NCBI RefSeq assembly: GCF_007859655.1
Contig: NZ_CP042304.1
Span: 1-64,000 of the forward strand
Reading direction: 5' to 3'
DNA: 64,000 bases
Origin: Devosia ginsengisoli
GTDB lineage: Bacteria > Pseudomonadota > Alphaproteobacteria > Rhizobiales > Devosiaceae
Within the stretch, counting starts at the first letter, position 1, and each line of letters begins with the position of its first letter. This document shows positions 47,257-57,004 of the stretch, piece after piece. The notes below the pieces were generated by a model. It was not told the origin of the DNA. It did no database searches and saw nothing but the letters and a program-made list of their open reading frames with translations. The position numbers and the translations under genes are program-made.

Positions 47257-48930
47257 ATGACCGCCACCTCGCTGATGACCGAAGCCAAGACGCCGGACGA
47301 AACCACCGTGGACAAGGACTGGTGGCGCGGCGCGGTGATCTACCAGATCTATCCGCGCTCCTTCCAGGATCAGAATGGCGACGGCGTCGGCGATCTCGTC
47401 GGTATCACCAGCCGGCTCGATTACGTGGCCGATCTGGGCGTCGATGCCATCTGGCTATCGCCGGTCTTCACCTCGCCGATGAAGGACTTCGGCTACGATG
47501 TCTCCAATTACCGCGACATCGATCCCAGCTTCGGCACGCTGGAAGATTTCGACAATCTGGTGCGCAAGGCCCATTCGCTCGGCCTCAAGGTCATCATCGA
47601 CCAGGTGATCTCCCATTCATCCGACAAGCATGCCTGGTTCTCCGAAAGCCGCCAGTCGCGCACCAATCCCAAATCCGACTGGTATGTCTGGGCCGATCCC
47701 AAGCCCGACGGCACCCCACCCAATAACTGGCTCTCCATCTTCGGCGGCTCCGCCTGGCAGTGGGATTCCAGGCGCATGCAGTATTACCAGCACAATTTCC
47801 TGGTCTCGCAACCCGATCTCAACTTCCACAGCACCGAGGTGCAGGATGCGCTGCTGGCGGAAATGCGCTTCTGGCTGGAGCGGGGCGTCGATGGCTTCCG
47901 GCTCGATACCGTGAACTTCTACTTCTGCTCGCTGGGCTTCGAGGACAATCCGGTGGTGCGCCCCGACGATTTCAATGCCTCGACCGCGCCCGCGGTGAAT
48001 CCCTACAATTTCCAGGAGCATATCTACGACAAGTCACGCCCGGAAAACCTCGCCTTCCTTGAGCGCCTGCGCGCCCTGATGGACGAATATCCCGGCCGCA
48101 CCACGGTGGGGGAAATCGGCGACAGCCAGCACCAACTCGAAATCATGGCGCAATACACCTCAGGCGATGACCACCTGCACATGGCCTACACCTTCGATTA
48201 TCTCGGCGGTGAATTCTCCGCCGAGCATTTCCGCAAGTCTATCGCCGCCACCGAATCCGAAGCGCCCGACGGCTGGATTTGCCTAGCCTTTTCCAACCAC
48301 GACGTGGTGCGCCATGTCAGCCGCTGGGCCATCCACGGGCAGGAAGCTGCCTTCACCCGCCTGGCCGCCACGCTGATCCTCTGCATGCGCGGCTCGGTCT
48401 GCCTCTATCAGGGCGAGGAACTCGGCCTCAAGGAAGCCGAACTGTCCTTCGCCGATCTCGTCGATCCCTACGGCATTGAATTCTGGCCCGAATTCAAGGG
48501 TCGCGACGGCTGCCGCACGCCCATGGTCTGGCAGTCCCATGCCACCAATGGCGCCTTCTCCACCGCCAACCGTACCTGGCTGCCGGTGCCAGCCGAGCAC
48601 CTGACCCATGCCGTCGATACCCAGGACAATGTCGACGGTTCGGTGCTCGAATTCTACCGCGCTATGCTGGCCTTCCGCCGCGCCCACCCGGCTTTGGCCA
48701 AGGGCTCTATCCGCTTGCTCGACGCACCGGCCAACATCCTCGCCTTCATCCGCGACGACGGCACGCAGCGCCTGCTCTGCGTCTTCAACATGGGCGAAGG
48801 CGCCGCCGAATATAAGCTGCCTGATGATCTCGTGCCCCACGATGCCGGCTGCCCCGGCGTCACGGCCGCGCCCATCGACGGCGAACTCGATCTGGAGCCG
48901 TTCGGGAGTTATGTGGGGCTGGTGCGCTAG
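47257..48930 (+). CDS. GH13 alpha-glucosidase, paralogue of the 35469-37106 gene
   Basis: 557 residues. DWWRGAVIYQIYPRSFQDQN, DFGYDVSNYRDIDPSFG, DQVISHSSDKHAWFSESRQ, catalytic Asp in VDGFRLDTVNFYFCS, Glu in RTTVGEIGDSQH, AFSNHDVVRHVSRW and QGEELGLKEAELSFADLVD. Same architecture as the first GH13 but ~60-65 percent alike by eye, so an old duplication. Its N-terminal ~20 residues before DWWRG are extra. Stop TAG overlaps by 3 bases the convergent ABC ATPase stop. Confidence 0.93.
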   Translation: MTATSLMTEAKTPDETTVDKDWWRGAVIYQIYPRSFQDQNGDGVGDLVGITSRLDYVADLGVDAIWLSPVFTSPMKDFGYDVSNYRDIDPSFGTLEDFDNLVRKAHSLGLKVIIDQVISHSSDKHAWFSESRQSRTNPKSDWYVWADPKPDGTPPNNWLSIFGGSAWQWDSRRMQYYQHNFLVSQPDLNFHSTEVQDALLAEMRFWLERGVDGFRLDTVNFYFCSLGFEDNPVVRPDDFNASTAPAVNPYNFQEHIYDKSRPENLAFLERLRALMDEYPGRTTVGEIGDSQHQLEIMAQYTSGDDHLHMAYTFDYLGGEFSAEHFRKSIAATESEAPDGWICLAFSNHDVVRHVSRWAIHGQEAAFTRLAATLILCMRGSVCLYQGEELGLKEAELSFADLVDPYGIEFWPEFKGRDGCRTPMVWQSHATNGAFSTANRTWLPVPAEHLTHAVDTQDNVDGSVLEFYRAMLAFRRAHPALAKGSIRLLDAPANILAFIRDDGTQRLLCVFNMGEGAAEYKLPDDLVPHDAGCPGVTAAPIDGELDLEPFGSYVGLVR

Positions 48931-50498
48931 GCGGGAGCAACACCCACATCCGGCAGCCTTGCCGCCATCAGATCCCGCGTCAGGCGGTGCTGCGGCTCGG
49001 CAAAAATCTGCTCCGGTCTGCCCTCTTCGACGATCCGGCCGGCATCCATGACCAGCACCCGGTCGGCCATGGCAGCCACCATGTCGAGGTCGTGGCTGAT
49101 GATGAGATAGGTCAGCCCGAAATCGGTCTGCAATCGCGCCAGCAGGGCCAGCACTTCGCCGCGCACCGAAACGTCCAACGCCGAAACCGGCTCGTCCAGC
49201 ACCACCAGCTTGGGACGCGTCACCAGCGCCCGGGCAATGGCCAGTCGCTGCCTTTGGCCGCCGGAAAATTCATGCGGATAGCGCGTCAGCATGCCGGCAT
49301 CGAGCCCCACCGCCTCCACCGCCTCCACCACCCGCGCGCGGATCGTGGCCTGGTCCAGTCCCGGTTCCAGCCGCAGCGGTTCGGCCACGGAATCGGCAAT
49401 GGTCAGGCGGGGATTGAAGCTGCCGAACGGGTCCTGGAACACCAGCGACACATCGCGCCGCAGCGCTTTGGGCAGGTCAGAACCGTGATAGGTCGTGCCA
49501 TCAAGTTGCACGCTGCCGGCAGTGGCTTTGTCCAGCCCGACGATGATCTTGGCCAAAGTGGTCTTGCCGCAGCCCGACGGGCCGACCAAAGCCAGGCATT
49601 CGGCGCTGGCGATGGAAAAACTGACCTCGTTCACCGCGCGCAGCGGCTTGTCGGCCCAGAACAGCATGCCGCCCTGTCGGTAGTCGCGCGTCACGTCCTT
49701 GACCTCCAGCAGCACTTCGCCAATCGGGGGACGGGCCGTCGGCCGCACATCGAAGCGCGAAGCGGCCACCAGCTTCTGCGTATAGGGCTGCTGCGGCGCC
49801 GAGAACGTGGCCGTGGCCTTGCCGGTTTCCACCAGCCGCCCCCGATGCATCACGGCCACCCGGGTACACAGCGCGCCCACGGCCTTGAGATCGTGGCTGA
49901 TGAACAGCAAAGCCATCTGCCGCCGCGCGCAGATATCGGCGATCAGGTCGAGCACCTTGCGCTGGGTGATGAGGTCGAGCGCCGAGGTCGGTTCGTCCGC
50001 GATCAATATGTCCGGCCGACTGGCCAGCGCCATGGCGATCATCACGCGCTGCCGCTGCCCGCCCGAAAGCTGGTGCGGAAAGCGGTCGCCATGCTTGAGC
50101 TCCAGTCCAACTTCCTTGAGCAGGTAGGGCACTTCGATCTGCGCGGCCCCATGCGCTTCGTTGAGCCGGATGCTCTCTTCGATCTGGTCATCGACCCGCA
50201 TCAGCGGGTTGAGCGCCGTCATCGGCTCCTGGAACACCATGCCGACCCGCTTGCCGCGCAGCCGCGCCATGGCGCGTTCGGAAGCGGGCAGGGGGGCGCC
50301 ATCGAGGCTGATACCGCCCGTCATCGTGGCGCCTTCCGGAAGCAGGCCGGTGACCGCCAGCGCCGTCAGGGTCTTGCCCGAGCCGCTTTCGCCGATAATG
50401 CCGAAGCGCTCGCCGCGCTGCAGCGAAAAGCTCACATCACTGACGGCTTCGGTGTCGCCGAAGCGCACGGACAGGCCGGAAACCTCAAGCAAGGACAT
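48927..50498 (-). CDS. Peptide/nickel-type ABC transporter ATPase with two nucleotide-binding domains
   Basis: 523 residues, DppD and DppF fused (as in GsiA/YejF). First [59 protein letters not shown]; linker [11 protein letters not shown]; second [61 protein letters not shown] 50498 overlaps the upstream permease by 14 bp. Powers uptake by the two permeases and the binding protein encoded ahead of it. Confidence 0.93.
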   Translation of the reverse strand: MSLLEVSGLSVRFGDTEAVSDVSFSLQRGERFGIIGESGSGKTLTALAVTGLLPEGATMTGGISLDGAPLPASERAMARLRGKRVGMVFQEPMTALNPLMRVDDQIEESIRLNEAHGAAQIEVPYLLKEVGLELKHGDRFPHQLSGGQRQRVMIAMALASRPDILIADEPTSALDLITQRKVLDLIADICARRQMALLFISHDLKAVGALCTRVAVMHRGRLVETGKATATFSAPQQPYTQKLVAASRFDVRPTARPPIGEVLLEVKDVTRDYRQGGMLFWADKPLRAVNEVSFSIASAECLALVGPSGCGKTTLAKIIVGLDKATAGSVQLDGTTYHGSDLPKALRRDVSLVFQDPFGSFNPRLTIADSVAEPLRLEPGLDQATIRARVVEAVEAVGLDAGMLTRYPHEFSGGQRQRLAIARALVTRPKLVVLDEPVSALDVSVRGEVLALLARLQTDFGLTYLIISHDLDMVAAMADRVLVMDAGRIVEEGRPEQIFAEPQHRLTRDLMAARLPDVGVAPA

Positions 50499-51324
50499 TG
50501 GAATTTCCCTGCCGCAGGCGTGGATCGATAGCGTCGCGCAACCCGTCGCCGGCAATGTTGAGCGCGATGACGATGAGCACGATGGAAACCCCCGGCACCA
50601 GCGTCAGCCAGGGATGGATCAGGAACACGCCCTGCGCATCCTTCAGCATCAGCCCCAGGCTCGTCTCGGGCGGCTGCGTGCCCAGCCCGATATAGCTCAG
50701 GCCCGCCTCGGCCAGGATGCCCAGCGACATCTGGATGGTGCCCTGCACGATGATGAGGCTCATGATATTGGGCAGCAGGTGCCGCCAGGCGATCAGCGTA
50801 TTGCCCAGCCCCGCCAGCCGCCCCGCCGCCACGAAATCCAGCGTGGCGACGCTGAGCGCACCACCCCGCGCCACCCGCGCGAAGACCGGAATGTTGAAAA
50901 TGCCGATCGCGATAATGGCATTGATCGCGCTCGGCCCGACCAGCGTGGTGATGAGAATGGCGACGATGACCGCCGGAAAAGCGAAGACGAAATCGGTGAG
51001 CCGCAGCACCAGCCACTCCACCGGCCCGCCCCATGCCGCCGCCGCCAGCCCCAGCGGCACGCCGACCCCGACGCCGATGGCCACCGCCACCGCCGCGACG
51101 AGGAAGCTCGTCCAGGTGCCGGCCATGACCAGGCTCATCATGTCCCGCCCCAGATTGTCGGTGCCCAGCCAATGCTCGGCGCTGGGCGCCAGGAACCGGC
51201 GGGGTATGTCGATCTGCTCGATGGGGTAGGGCGTCCAGACCAGCGACACGATGCCAACCACGAGGAAGATCAGCGTAGCGCTGAGCCCGATGACCAGGCT
51301 GGGATGGTTGAGCAGGCGCGTCAT
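50485..51324 (-). CDS. Peptide-type ABC permease, DppC-like
   Basis: 279 residues from ATG 51324. Six hydrophobic helices; HWLGTDNLGRDMMSLVMAGT is the conserved DppC/OppC start (GTDxxGRD), and the EAA loop GRLAGLGNTLIAWRHLLPN is present. C-terminal LNIAGDGLRDAIDPRLRQ is typical. Inner-membrane half of the importer with the DppB-like partner; overlaps it by ATGA. Confidence 0.93.
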   Translation of the reverse strand: MTRLLNHPSLVIGLSATLIFLVVGIVSLVWTPYPIEQIDIPRRFLAPSAEHWLGTDNLGRDMMSLVMAGTWTSFLVAAVAVAIGVGVGVPLGLAAAAWGGPVEWLVLRLTDFVFAFPAVIVAILITTLVGPSAINAIIAIGIFNIPVFARVARGGALSVATLDFVAAGRLAGLGNTLIAWRHLLPNIMSLIIVQGTIQMSLGILAEAGLSYIGLGTQPPETSLGLMLKDAQGVFLIHPWLTLVPGVSIVLIVIALNIAGDGLRDAIDPRLRQGNSNVLA

Positions 51325-52274
51325 GGCGCGCTCCTTTCCCGCAGGCGCGGATCGACCAGCGCATAGGTAATGTCGGTCACCAGCATTGTTGCCGTCACGG
51401 CCACGATCAGGATGATCGTCGCCCCCCGCACCAGGATCAGGTCGCGCTCGGAAATGGCGGTGAAGATCAGCCGCCCCAGCCCCGGCAGGTAGAACACGTT
51501 CTCGACGATGATCGTGCCGGCGACGAGATAGGCGAATTGCAGCCCCAAAATGGTCAGCACCGGCAGCAGCGCATTGCGCACGCCATGCCGCCATACGGCC
51601 TCGCCCATAGTCAGGCCCTTGGCGCGGGCGGTGCGGATATAGTCCTGCCCGGTCACATCCACCAAGGCCGTGCGCATCACCCGCGCCAGGATGGACGCCT
51701 GCGGCAAAGCCAGCGCCAGACTGGGCAGGATCAGCCCGCGCAGGGCGGCCCAGCCATCCTCGTTCCACGGGGTGAAGCCGCCCGGCGGCAGCCAGCGCAG
51801 ACCCACGGCAAACACCAGCGTCAGCAGCATGCCAAACCAGAAATTGGGAATGGCTACCCCGGTCTGCGCCGTGACCATGATGGCGGTATCGAGCAGCTTG
51901 CCCCGCCGCCGCGCCGCCAGAATCCCCAGTGGCAGCCCGACCACGATGGAAATGACCATGGCGAAAACGCTGAGCGGCAGCGTCACCCCCAGCCGGCCCC
52001 AGATCAGCTCCGCCACTGGCGCGCGCTGGGTATAGCTGACCCCGAAATCGCCCTGCAGCATGCCCCAGAGCCAGCCGAGAAACCGTTCATGCGCCGGCGC
52101 ATCGAGCCCCATCTGCATGCGCAGCCGCGCCACCGAATCCGGCGTGGCATTGATGCCCAGAATGAACTGCGCCGGATCCCCCGGCAGCAGATCGAGCAGC
52201 CAGAAAATGACCAGCGCCGCGACGAGAAGGGTCACGGCAAAGCCCAGGAAGCGGCGGAGGGCGAAGAGGATCAT
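51321..52274 (-). CDS. Peptide-type ABC permease, DppB-like
   Basis: 317 residues. FALRRFLGFAVTLLVAALVI, WLLDLLPGDPAQFILGINAT, VARLRMQMGLDAPAHERFL, GWLWGMLQGDFGVSYTQRAP, then EAA region DYIRTARAKGLTMGEAVWRH GVRNALLP and the end SERDLILVRGATIILIVAVT, DPRLR. Same operon as the ATPase and DppC-like permease. Confidence 0.93.
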   Translation of the reverse strand: MILFALRRFLGFAVTLLVAALVIFWLLDLLPGDPAQFILGINATPDSVARLRMQMGLDAPAHERFLGWLWGMLQGDFGVSYTQRAPVAELIWGRLGVTLPLSVFAMVISIVVGLPLGILAARRRGKLLDTAIMVTAQTGVAIPNFWFGMLLTLVFAVGLRWLPPGGFTPWNEDGWAALRGLILPSLALALPQASILARVMRTALVDVTGQDYIRTARAKGLTMGEAVWRHGVRNALLPVLTILGLQFAYLVAGTIIVENVFYLPGLGRLIFTAISERDLILVRGATIILIVAVTATMLVTDITYALVDPRLRERSAP

Positions 52275-52295
52275 GTGGGCATCGAGTCCAATCGA

Positions 52296-52424
52296 CCCCC
52301 ACCCTCACTCCCCTCCCCACAAGGGGGAGGGAAGCCTGGCCGGTGCGCGGTTGAGATTGTGCCACAGAACGAGCGCCCATCGCCTCCCTCCCCCTTGTGG
52401 GGAGGGATTGAGGGTGGGGGTACT
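52296..52424. repeat. CCCTCCCCACAAGGGGGAGG-type element
   Basis: CCACCCTCACTCCCCTCCCC ACAAGGGGGAGGG at left and CCTCCCCCTTGTGGGGAGGG ATTGAGGGTGGGGG at right form a long stem. Lies between the binding protein gene and permease genes of one operon, where it may set the excess of binding protein mRNA. Confidence 0.68.
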
Positions 52425-52446
52425 CACGTGCTCGATGCTGGGACGA

Positions 52447-53928
52447 CTACTCAGTCCAGGCGATATCCCGCAGCACCAGGCCTTCGATGGGCGAGTTCTG
52501 CCACATGCCGGTGAGCTTGGCATTCCACACCCCGGTCTGCGCCAGTTCGAACAGGTATCCATTGACCGCATCATTGGCGAGAATGGTCTGCGCCTCGATG
52601 GCCAGCTCCTTGCGCTTGGCTTCATCGGTCGTGCCGTTGAGGGTGGTGATAAGCGCCTGGAATTCGGGATTGTCATAGCCGAAGTAGTAGTCGGGGTTGG
52701 CGTAGTTGCCAATGTCGAACGGCTCGACATGGCTGATGATGGTGAGGTCGAAGTCCTTGTTGGCATAGACGTCTTCCAGCCACTGCGCCCATTGCACATT
52801 GATCAGCTGCAGCTTGATGCCGATGGCGGCGAACTGGCTGGCAATGATCTGCCCCGATGTGGTGGCATAGCCCACCGGCGGCAGCTTCAGCGTGGCGCTG
52901 AACCCGTCGGGATAGCCCGCTTCCGCCAGCAGAGCCTTGGCCGCTTCGGGGTCGTAGGGATAGGTGCCGGTCAGGTCGACATAATAGGGATTGTGCGGCG
53001 CGAACGGTGCGCCGATCGGCACGCCATAGCCATTGGTGGCGCCATCGATGATCGCCTGGCGATCCAGCGCATGGGCCATGGCCTGGCGCACCTTGAGATT
53101 GTCGAAGGGCGCCCGCTTGTTGTTGGTCGACAGGATGGTCTCGCCTTCCGTCGTGCCAACCAGCACGTTGAACTGCGGATTGCCCTCGAACACCGCCAGC
53201 GCCTCGGTGGCGAAATTGTTGGTGCCGTCGATATCGCCGGCCAGCAGCGCATTGGTCATCGTCGAGGTGTCGCTGATGAACACGTAGCTCGCCTTGGTCA
53301 GGTGCACCGGCTCGCCCCAATAGGGGCTGTAGGCTTCCAGCACCACGCGGCTGCCCTTGTCCCATTGCACGAAGGCGAAGGGGCCGGTGCCGATCGGCTC
53401 ATTGGCATTGTTGTCGGCGCTTTCCGGCGCCACGATGACAGCGTCGCCACGGCCCAGATCGAACAGGAAGCGGCCGATCTGCCGGTCGAGCTTGAGCTCG
53501 ATGGTCAGCGGATCGATGACTGTGATGCTGGTGATCGGCTCGTAGAATTCGCGGTGGGCGTTGACGCTGTCTGCCGAGAGGATGCGATCGAAGGTGAACT
53601 TGACGTCTTCGGCGTCGAAACTCGTGCCGTCATGGAAGGTCACCCCGTCATGCAGCTTGAACGTATAGGTCAGCCCGTCCTCGGAAATGGTCCAGCTATC
53701 GGCCAGCCCCGGCTGCACCGCGCCGTTCTGGTCGATGCGGGTCAGGCCCTCGAATACGTTCTGATAGACCACGATGTCGATGGCCTCGGCAGCCCCTGCC
53801 GTGGGGTCGAGCGCGGGCGGCTCCAGCGCCACGCCGATCCGCACTTCGGTCGGCTGCGCCATGGCTGCGCCGGCCAATGCCGTCGTCAGCGCCAGCGCCA
53901 GTCCGAATGCCTTCAACGTCTTGTCCAT
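52447..53928 (-). CDS. Peptide-type ABC transporter substrate-binding protein (SBP_bac_5)
   Basis: 493 residues from ATG 53928 (RBS GGGAGT). Signal peptide MDKTLKAFGLALALTTALAG ending AMA, then EVRIGVALEPPALDPTAGAA, DIVVYQNVFEGLTRIDQNGA, LADSWTISEDGLTYTFKLHD, GVTFHDGTSFDAEDVKFTFD, VRQAMAHALDRQAIIDGATN. Cluster C binding protein for peptides or similar ligands. The ligand pocket cannot be assigned. First gene of the operon ahead of DppB, DppC and ATPase. Confidence 0.93.
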   Translation of the reverse strand: MDKTLKAFGLALALTTALAGAAMAQPTEVRIGVALEPPALDPTAGAAEAIDIVVYQNVFEGLTRIDQNGAVQPGLADSWTISEDGLTYTFKLHDGVTFHDGTSFDAEDVKFTFDRILSADSVNAHREFYEPITSITVIDPLTIELKLDRQIGRFLFDLGRGDAVIVAPESADNNANEPIGTGPFAFVQWDKGSRVVLEAYSPYWGEPVHLTKASYVFISDTSTMTNALLAGDIDGTNNFATEALAVFEGNPQFNVLVGTTEGETILSTNNKRAPFDNLKVRQAMAHALDRQAIIDGATNGYGVPIGAPFAPHNPYYVDLTGTYPYDPEAAKALLAEAGYPDGFSATLKLPPVGYATTSGQIIASQFAAIGIKLQLINVQWAQWLEDVYANKDFDLTIISHVEPFDIGNYANPDYYFGYDNPEFQALITTLNGTTDEAKRKELAIEAQTILANDAVNGYLFELAQTGVWNAKLTGMWQNSPIEGLVLRDIAWTE

Positions 53929-54083
53929 AGGATAACTCCCGTTTTGGCGGCCTCGCCGCCAGTCAGTCCGCCGCCCGGAATCTGCGCATCCGAAAAGACG
54001 TCGAACCCGCCGGCGCATGAGGCTCCGGCTCCCATGGCGCGAGATATAGGGGATCGCCACTAACATGGCAGCAGGTCGCGTTG

Positions 54084-55742
54084 TTATACTTTCCTACGAT
54101 CGCCCAGCCGCGTAGCAAGAATGACCGGGATCAGCCCCGCCAGCACGATAAACAACGCCGGCAGCGCAGCCTGGGCAAAAAGCCCGACATTGGCCCGCAT
54201 ATAGACCAGCGTCGCCAGCGTATCGACTCCGAGTGGCCGCAGCAGCAGCGTGGCCGGCAATTCCTTGACGATCTCGACGAAAACCAGCGTCGCCGCGCTC
54301 AGCAAAGCCGGCATCAGCGTCGGCAGGTCGATCCGGAACAGCAGTTCCGGCCCACGCACGCCCAGCACCCGCCCGGCCTGCAGCATGGAATCGCCACGCT
54401 TCTTCATTGCCGCATCGATGGTCGAGTGGCTGACCGCGAGAAACCTGATGGCATAGACATAGAGCAAAGCCGCCATCGAACCTGACAGGATCAGCCCCGG
54501 CCGCCAGTCCCATAGCGCCATGGTCAGGCGGTTGAACCACAGGTCGGCCTGCCCGAGCGGTTGCAGCAATCCCAGCGCCAGCACCGTGCCGGGAATGGCA
54601 TAGCCCAGCGTTGCCAGCCGGATGGCGCCACGAGCGCCTGAACCCGAGCGATGCGCCAGCTTGGCTGAGAACAGTCCCACGATCACGGTGATCAGCGCCC
54701 CCAGTGCGGCAAGCGTCACCGTGGGCACCAAAGCCGCCACCGTCATGGCCACGGTTTCGGGCAGCACGATGCGGAAGGCCAGATAGGTCAATTGCCCCAC
54801 CGGAATCCCGAAACCCAGCGCCAGCAGCAGCAGGCAGAAGCCGAAGGCCGCCCAGCGCCGCCCGCCCAGCAGGGGCTCCCGAGCCGGCGGCACCCGGCTG
54901 TCGCGATGCGCCAGATAGACCCGGTCCCGCCGCGCCCTTTGCTCGGCCGCGATCAGCAGGCCGATAACTAGCACTACCGTCACCGCCAGTTGCGCCGCCC
55001 CGCCGAAATCCGACCGGTTGATCCAGGTCGAATAGATGATGGCGGTGATGGCGTTGATGCCGAAATACTGCACGGCGCCCAGGTCGTTGACCACTTCCAT
55101 CATTGCCAGCGTGATGCCGACCACCAAAGCCGGCCGCGACAGCGGCAGCGTCACGGCGAAAAAGGTGCGCATGCCGCCCGCGCCCAGCGTCCGCGCCGCG
55201 ATATTGAGGCTGGCCGACTGCATCAGGAAAAACGCCCGGCAGGCCACATAGACATAGGGGTAGAGCACGCTGGACAGCACGATCACCGCGCCCCAGTCGC
55301 TCCTGATATCGGGAAACCAGTAATCCTGCAGGGTCTTTGCGCCATTGAAGCCGCGCAGCATTGTCTGGATCGGTCCCGGAAAGCCGAGGAATTCCACATA
55401 GCTGTAGGCGGCGAGATAGGTCGGCACCGCCAGCGGCAGCACCAGCGCCCAGTCGAACAGCCGCCGCAGCGGAAAATCGTAATGCGTCACCAGCCACGCC
55501 GCGACCAGCCCGACACAGCCGGTCACCACCCCGACCGAGGCCATCAGCAGGCCGGTCTCGCGCAAGGCGGTCGGCAGCATATTGGCCGCCAGCCCATTGC
55601 TGCCGCCGACCGAAGCCAGCGCCGACCAGCCGAGCCAGATGATCGGCAGGCCCATCAGGCCGGCCAGCAGAAACGCAACGACCGGCAGGGCAAATGCCCC
55701 GCCGGTCTTTATCGTTCTGCGATGGATGGGTTCGCTCGTAAT
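54084..55742 (-). CDS. Iron(III)-type ABC transporter permease (FbpB/AfuB-like)
   Basis: Two fused permease halves, ~552 residues, ~12 TM helices. LVLPLAVPTYLAAYSYVEFL, GFPGPIQTML-like loop, EAA1 RTLGAGGMRTFFAVTLPLSR PALV, second half EIVKELPATLLLRPLGVDTL and RVLGVRGPELLFRIDLPTLM. The ATG at 55655 would cut the first helix (PVVAFLLAG LMGLPIIWLGWSALA) in half. In-frame sequence extends to an ATT codon at 55740-55742 preceded by GGAG, so start is put there as inference. The ATPase partner is not encoded nearby. Confidence 0.82.
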   Translation of the reverse strand: MTSEPIHRRTIKTGGAFALPVVAFLLAGLMGLPIIWLGWSALASVGGSNGLAANMLPTALRETGLLMASVGVVTGCVGLVAAWLVTHYDFPLRRLFDWALVLPLAVPTYLAAYSYVEFLGFPGPIQTMLRGFNGAKTLQDYWFPDIRSDWGAVIVLSSVLYPYVYVACRAFFLMQSASLNIAARTLGAGGMRTFFAVTLPLSRPALVVGITLAMMEVVNDLGAVQYFGINAITAIIYSTWINRSDFGGAAQLAVTVVLVIGLLIAAEQRARRDRVYLAHRDSRVPPAREPLLGGRRWAAFGFCLLLLALGFGIPVGQLTYLAFRIVLPETVAMTVAALVPTVTLAALGALITVIVGLFSAKLAHRSGSGARGAIRLATLGYAIPGTVLALGLLQPLGQADLWFNRLTMALWDWRPGLILSGSMAALLYVYAIRFLAVSHSTIDAAMKKRGDSMLQAGRVLGVRGPELLFRIDLPTLMPALLSAATLVFVEIVKELPATLLLRPLGVDTLATLVYMRANVGLFAQAALPALFIVLAGLIPVILATRLGDRRKV

Positions 55743-55759
55743 AAGGCGACTCCGGCGCT

Positions 55760-56806
55760 CTAGTTCTGCGCACCTTCGTTGAACTTGAGCTCATCGACAA
55801 GCGCGGCGGCTTCGGCGCGATGGGCGGCCACATCCACCAGCGGCGTGCCCACCGGCTTCAGCTCACCCCAGCTCAGCGTCAGTTCCGACGGCGACACCGA
55901 GGGCACTACCGGGAACTCGTAATTGGTATCGGCATAGATGCCCTGGGCCTCGTCCGACAGCAGGAAGCCGATCAGTGCATTGGCATTGGCGGCATTGGGG
56001 GCGTATTTGGCGATGAAGCCGCCGGCCACGTTGACCTGCGTGCCTTCGCCGTCGAAGTCGGGATAGATGATGCGCGCCGACGCGGCCCATTCCTTCTGCT
56101 CCGGCTCGGCCTCGTTATTGAGCATCGCGCCCATGTAATAGGTGTTGGTGATGGAGAGATCGCAGGTGCCGGCCAAGATGTTCTTGACGCCCTCGCGGTC
56201 GCCGCCGGTCGGCGGATAGGCCAGGTTGTCGCGCACCGCGGTCAGCCAGGTGCGGGTCTCGTCCAGCCCGTGCTCGGCGATGCGCTGGGCGATGAGCCCG
56301 ATATTGTAGGCATGGTCGCCGGCGCGGGTGCAGATGCGGCCCTTCCATTCCGGCTTGGTGATGTCGTCATAGCTCATCGCCGTGGCGTCGACCCGGTCCT
56401 TGGACACGTAGAATACGCGGGCGCGCAGCGACAGGGCGGTCCAGTTGTCGTCATCGTCGCGGAAGGCGGCCGGCACGCGCTCTTCGAGCACGGGCGTGGT
56501 GATGGGCTGGGTCAGGCCTTGTTCCTCGGCACCGACCAGGTTGCCGATATCGACTGTCAGCACCACGTCGGCGGGCGACAGCTCGCCTTCGGCCGCGACG
56601 CGCTCCAGCAGGCCATCGCCGGCATAGAGCACATTCACCTTGATGCCGGTTTCGGCGCTGAACCGGTCCAGCAGCGGCTGCAACAGGCTTTGTTCGCGAT
56701 AGCTGTAAATGTTCACTTCCCCGCTCTGGGCAAAGGCCGGGGCAGCAATTCCGGTCAGGACAACAGAGCTGAGCAGGGCGACGGCAAGGCGCGTGGTCTT
56801 GGTCAT
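55760..56806 (-). CDS. Iron(III)-type ABC transporter binding protein (FbpA/AfuA-like)
   Basis: 348 residues. Signal MTKTTRLAVALLSSVVLTGI ending AFA. GEVNIYSYREQSLLQPLLDR, FSAETGIKVNVLYAGDGLLE, VVLTVDIGNLVGAEEQGLTQ, ARVFYVSKDRVDATAMSYDD, GRICTRAGDHAYNIGLIAQR, CDLSITNTYYMGAMLNNEAE (YY motif of Fe-binding SBPs), GGFIAKYAPNAANANALIGF. Ferric ion or thiamine-type type-2 binder; the YY plus the Irr-like box upstream favour iron. Separated from the permease gene by 17 bp. Confidence 0.9.
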   Translation of the reverse strand: MTKTTRLAVALLSSVVLTGIAAPAFAQSGEVNIYSYREQSLLQPLLDRFSAETGIKVNVLYAGDGLLERVAAEGELSPADVVLTVDIGNLVGAEEQGLTQPITTPVLEERVPAAFRDDDDNWTALSLRARVFYVSKDRVDATAMSYDDITKPEWKGRICTRAGDHAYNIGLIAQRIAEHGLDETRTWLTAVRDNLAYPPTGGDREGVKNILAGTCDLSITNTYYMGAMLNNEAEPEQKEWAASARIIYPDFDGEGTQVNVAGGFIAKYAPNAANANALIGFLLSDEAQGIYADTNYEFPVVPSVSPSELTLSWGELKPVGTPLVDVAAHRAEAAALVDELKFNEGAQN

Positions 56807-56908
56807 GTTCGTTTCTCCAAAAGCGGGGTCAAGGTCCCGCGGCCATCGGGCATTGCCACTCAAAGCCTGTCGGAGTCAAGATTGCTCAACGATATCAAAG
56901 ACTTGAAG

Positions 56909-56925
56909 TCTAGAACCGTTCAAAT
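56909..56925 (-). promoter_or_regulatory. Candidate iron-control (Irr/ICE-like) box upstream of the iron binding protein gene
   Basis: On the minus strand ATTTGAACGGTTCTAGA matches the rhizobial ICE pattern TTTAGAA-N3-TTCTAAA at 11 of 14 defined positions, about 100 bp ahead of the FbpA-like start. Iron control fits the gene product. No Irr gene in the window. Confidence 0.4.
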
Positions 56926-57004
56926 GAGCAAATGCATATCCCAGCAAAATCAGGCGATTAGCTGATCGCCCCGATCGACTTTTCCGCCTGCGGCAAAAGC
57001 AGCG

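Noticed and set aside
18901..52424. CRISPR array
   Set aside because: The repeats are scattered singly between genes, palindromic and without regular spacers or cas genes.
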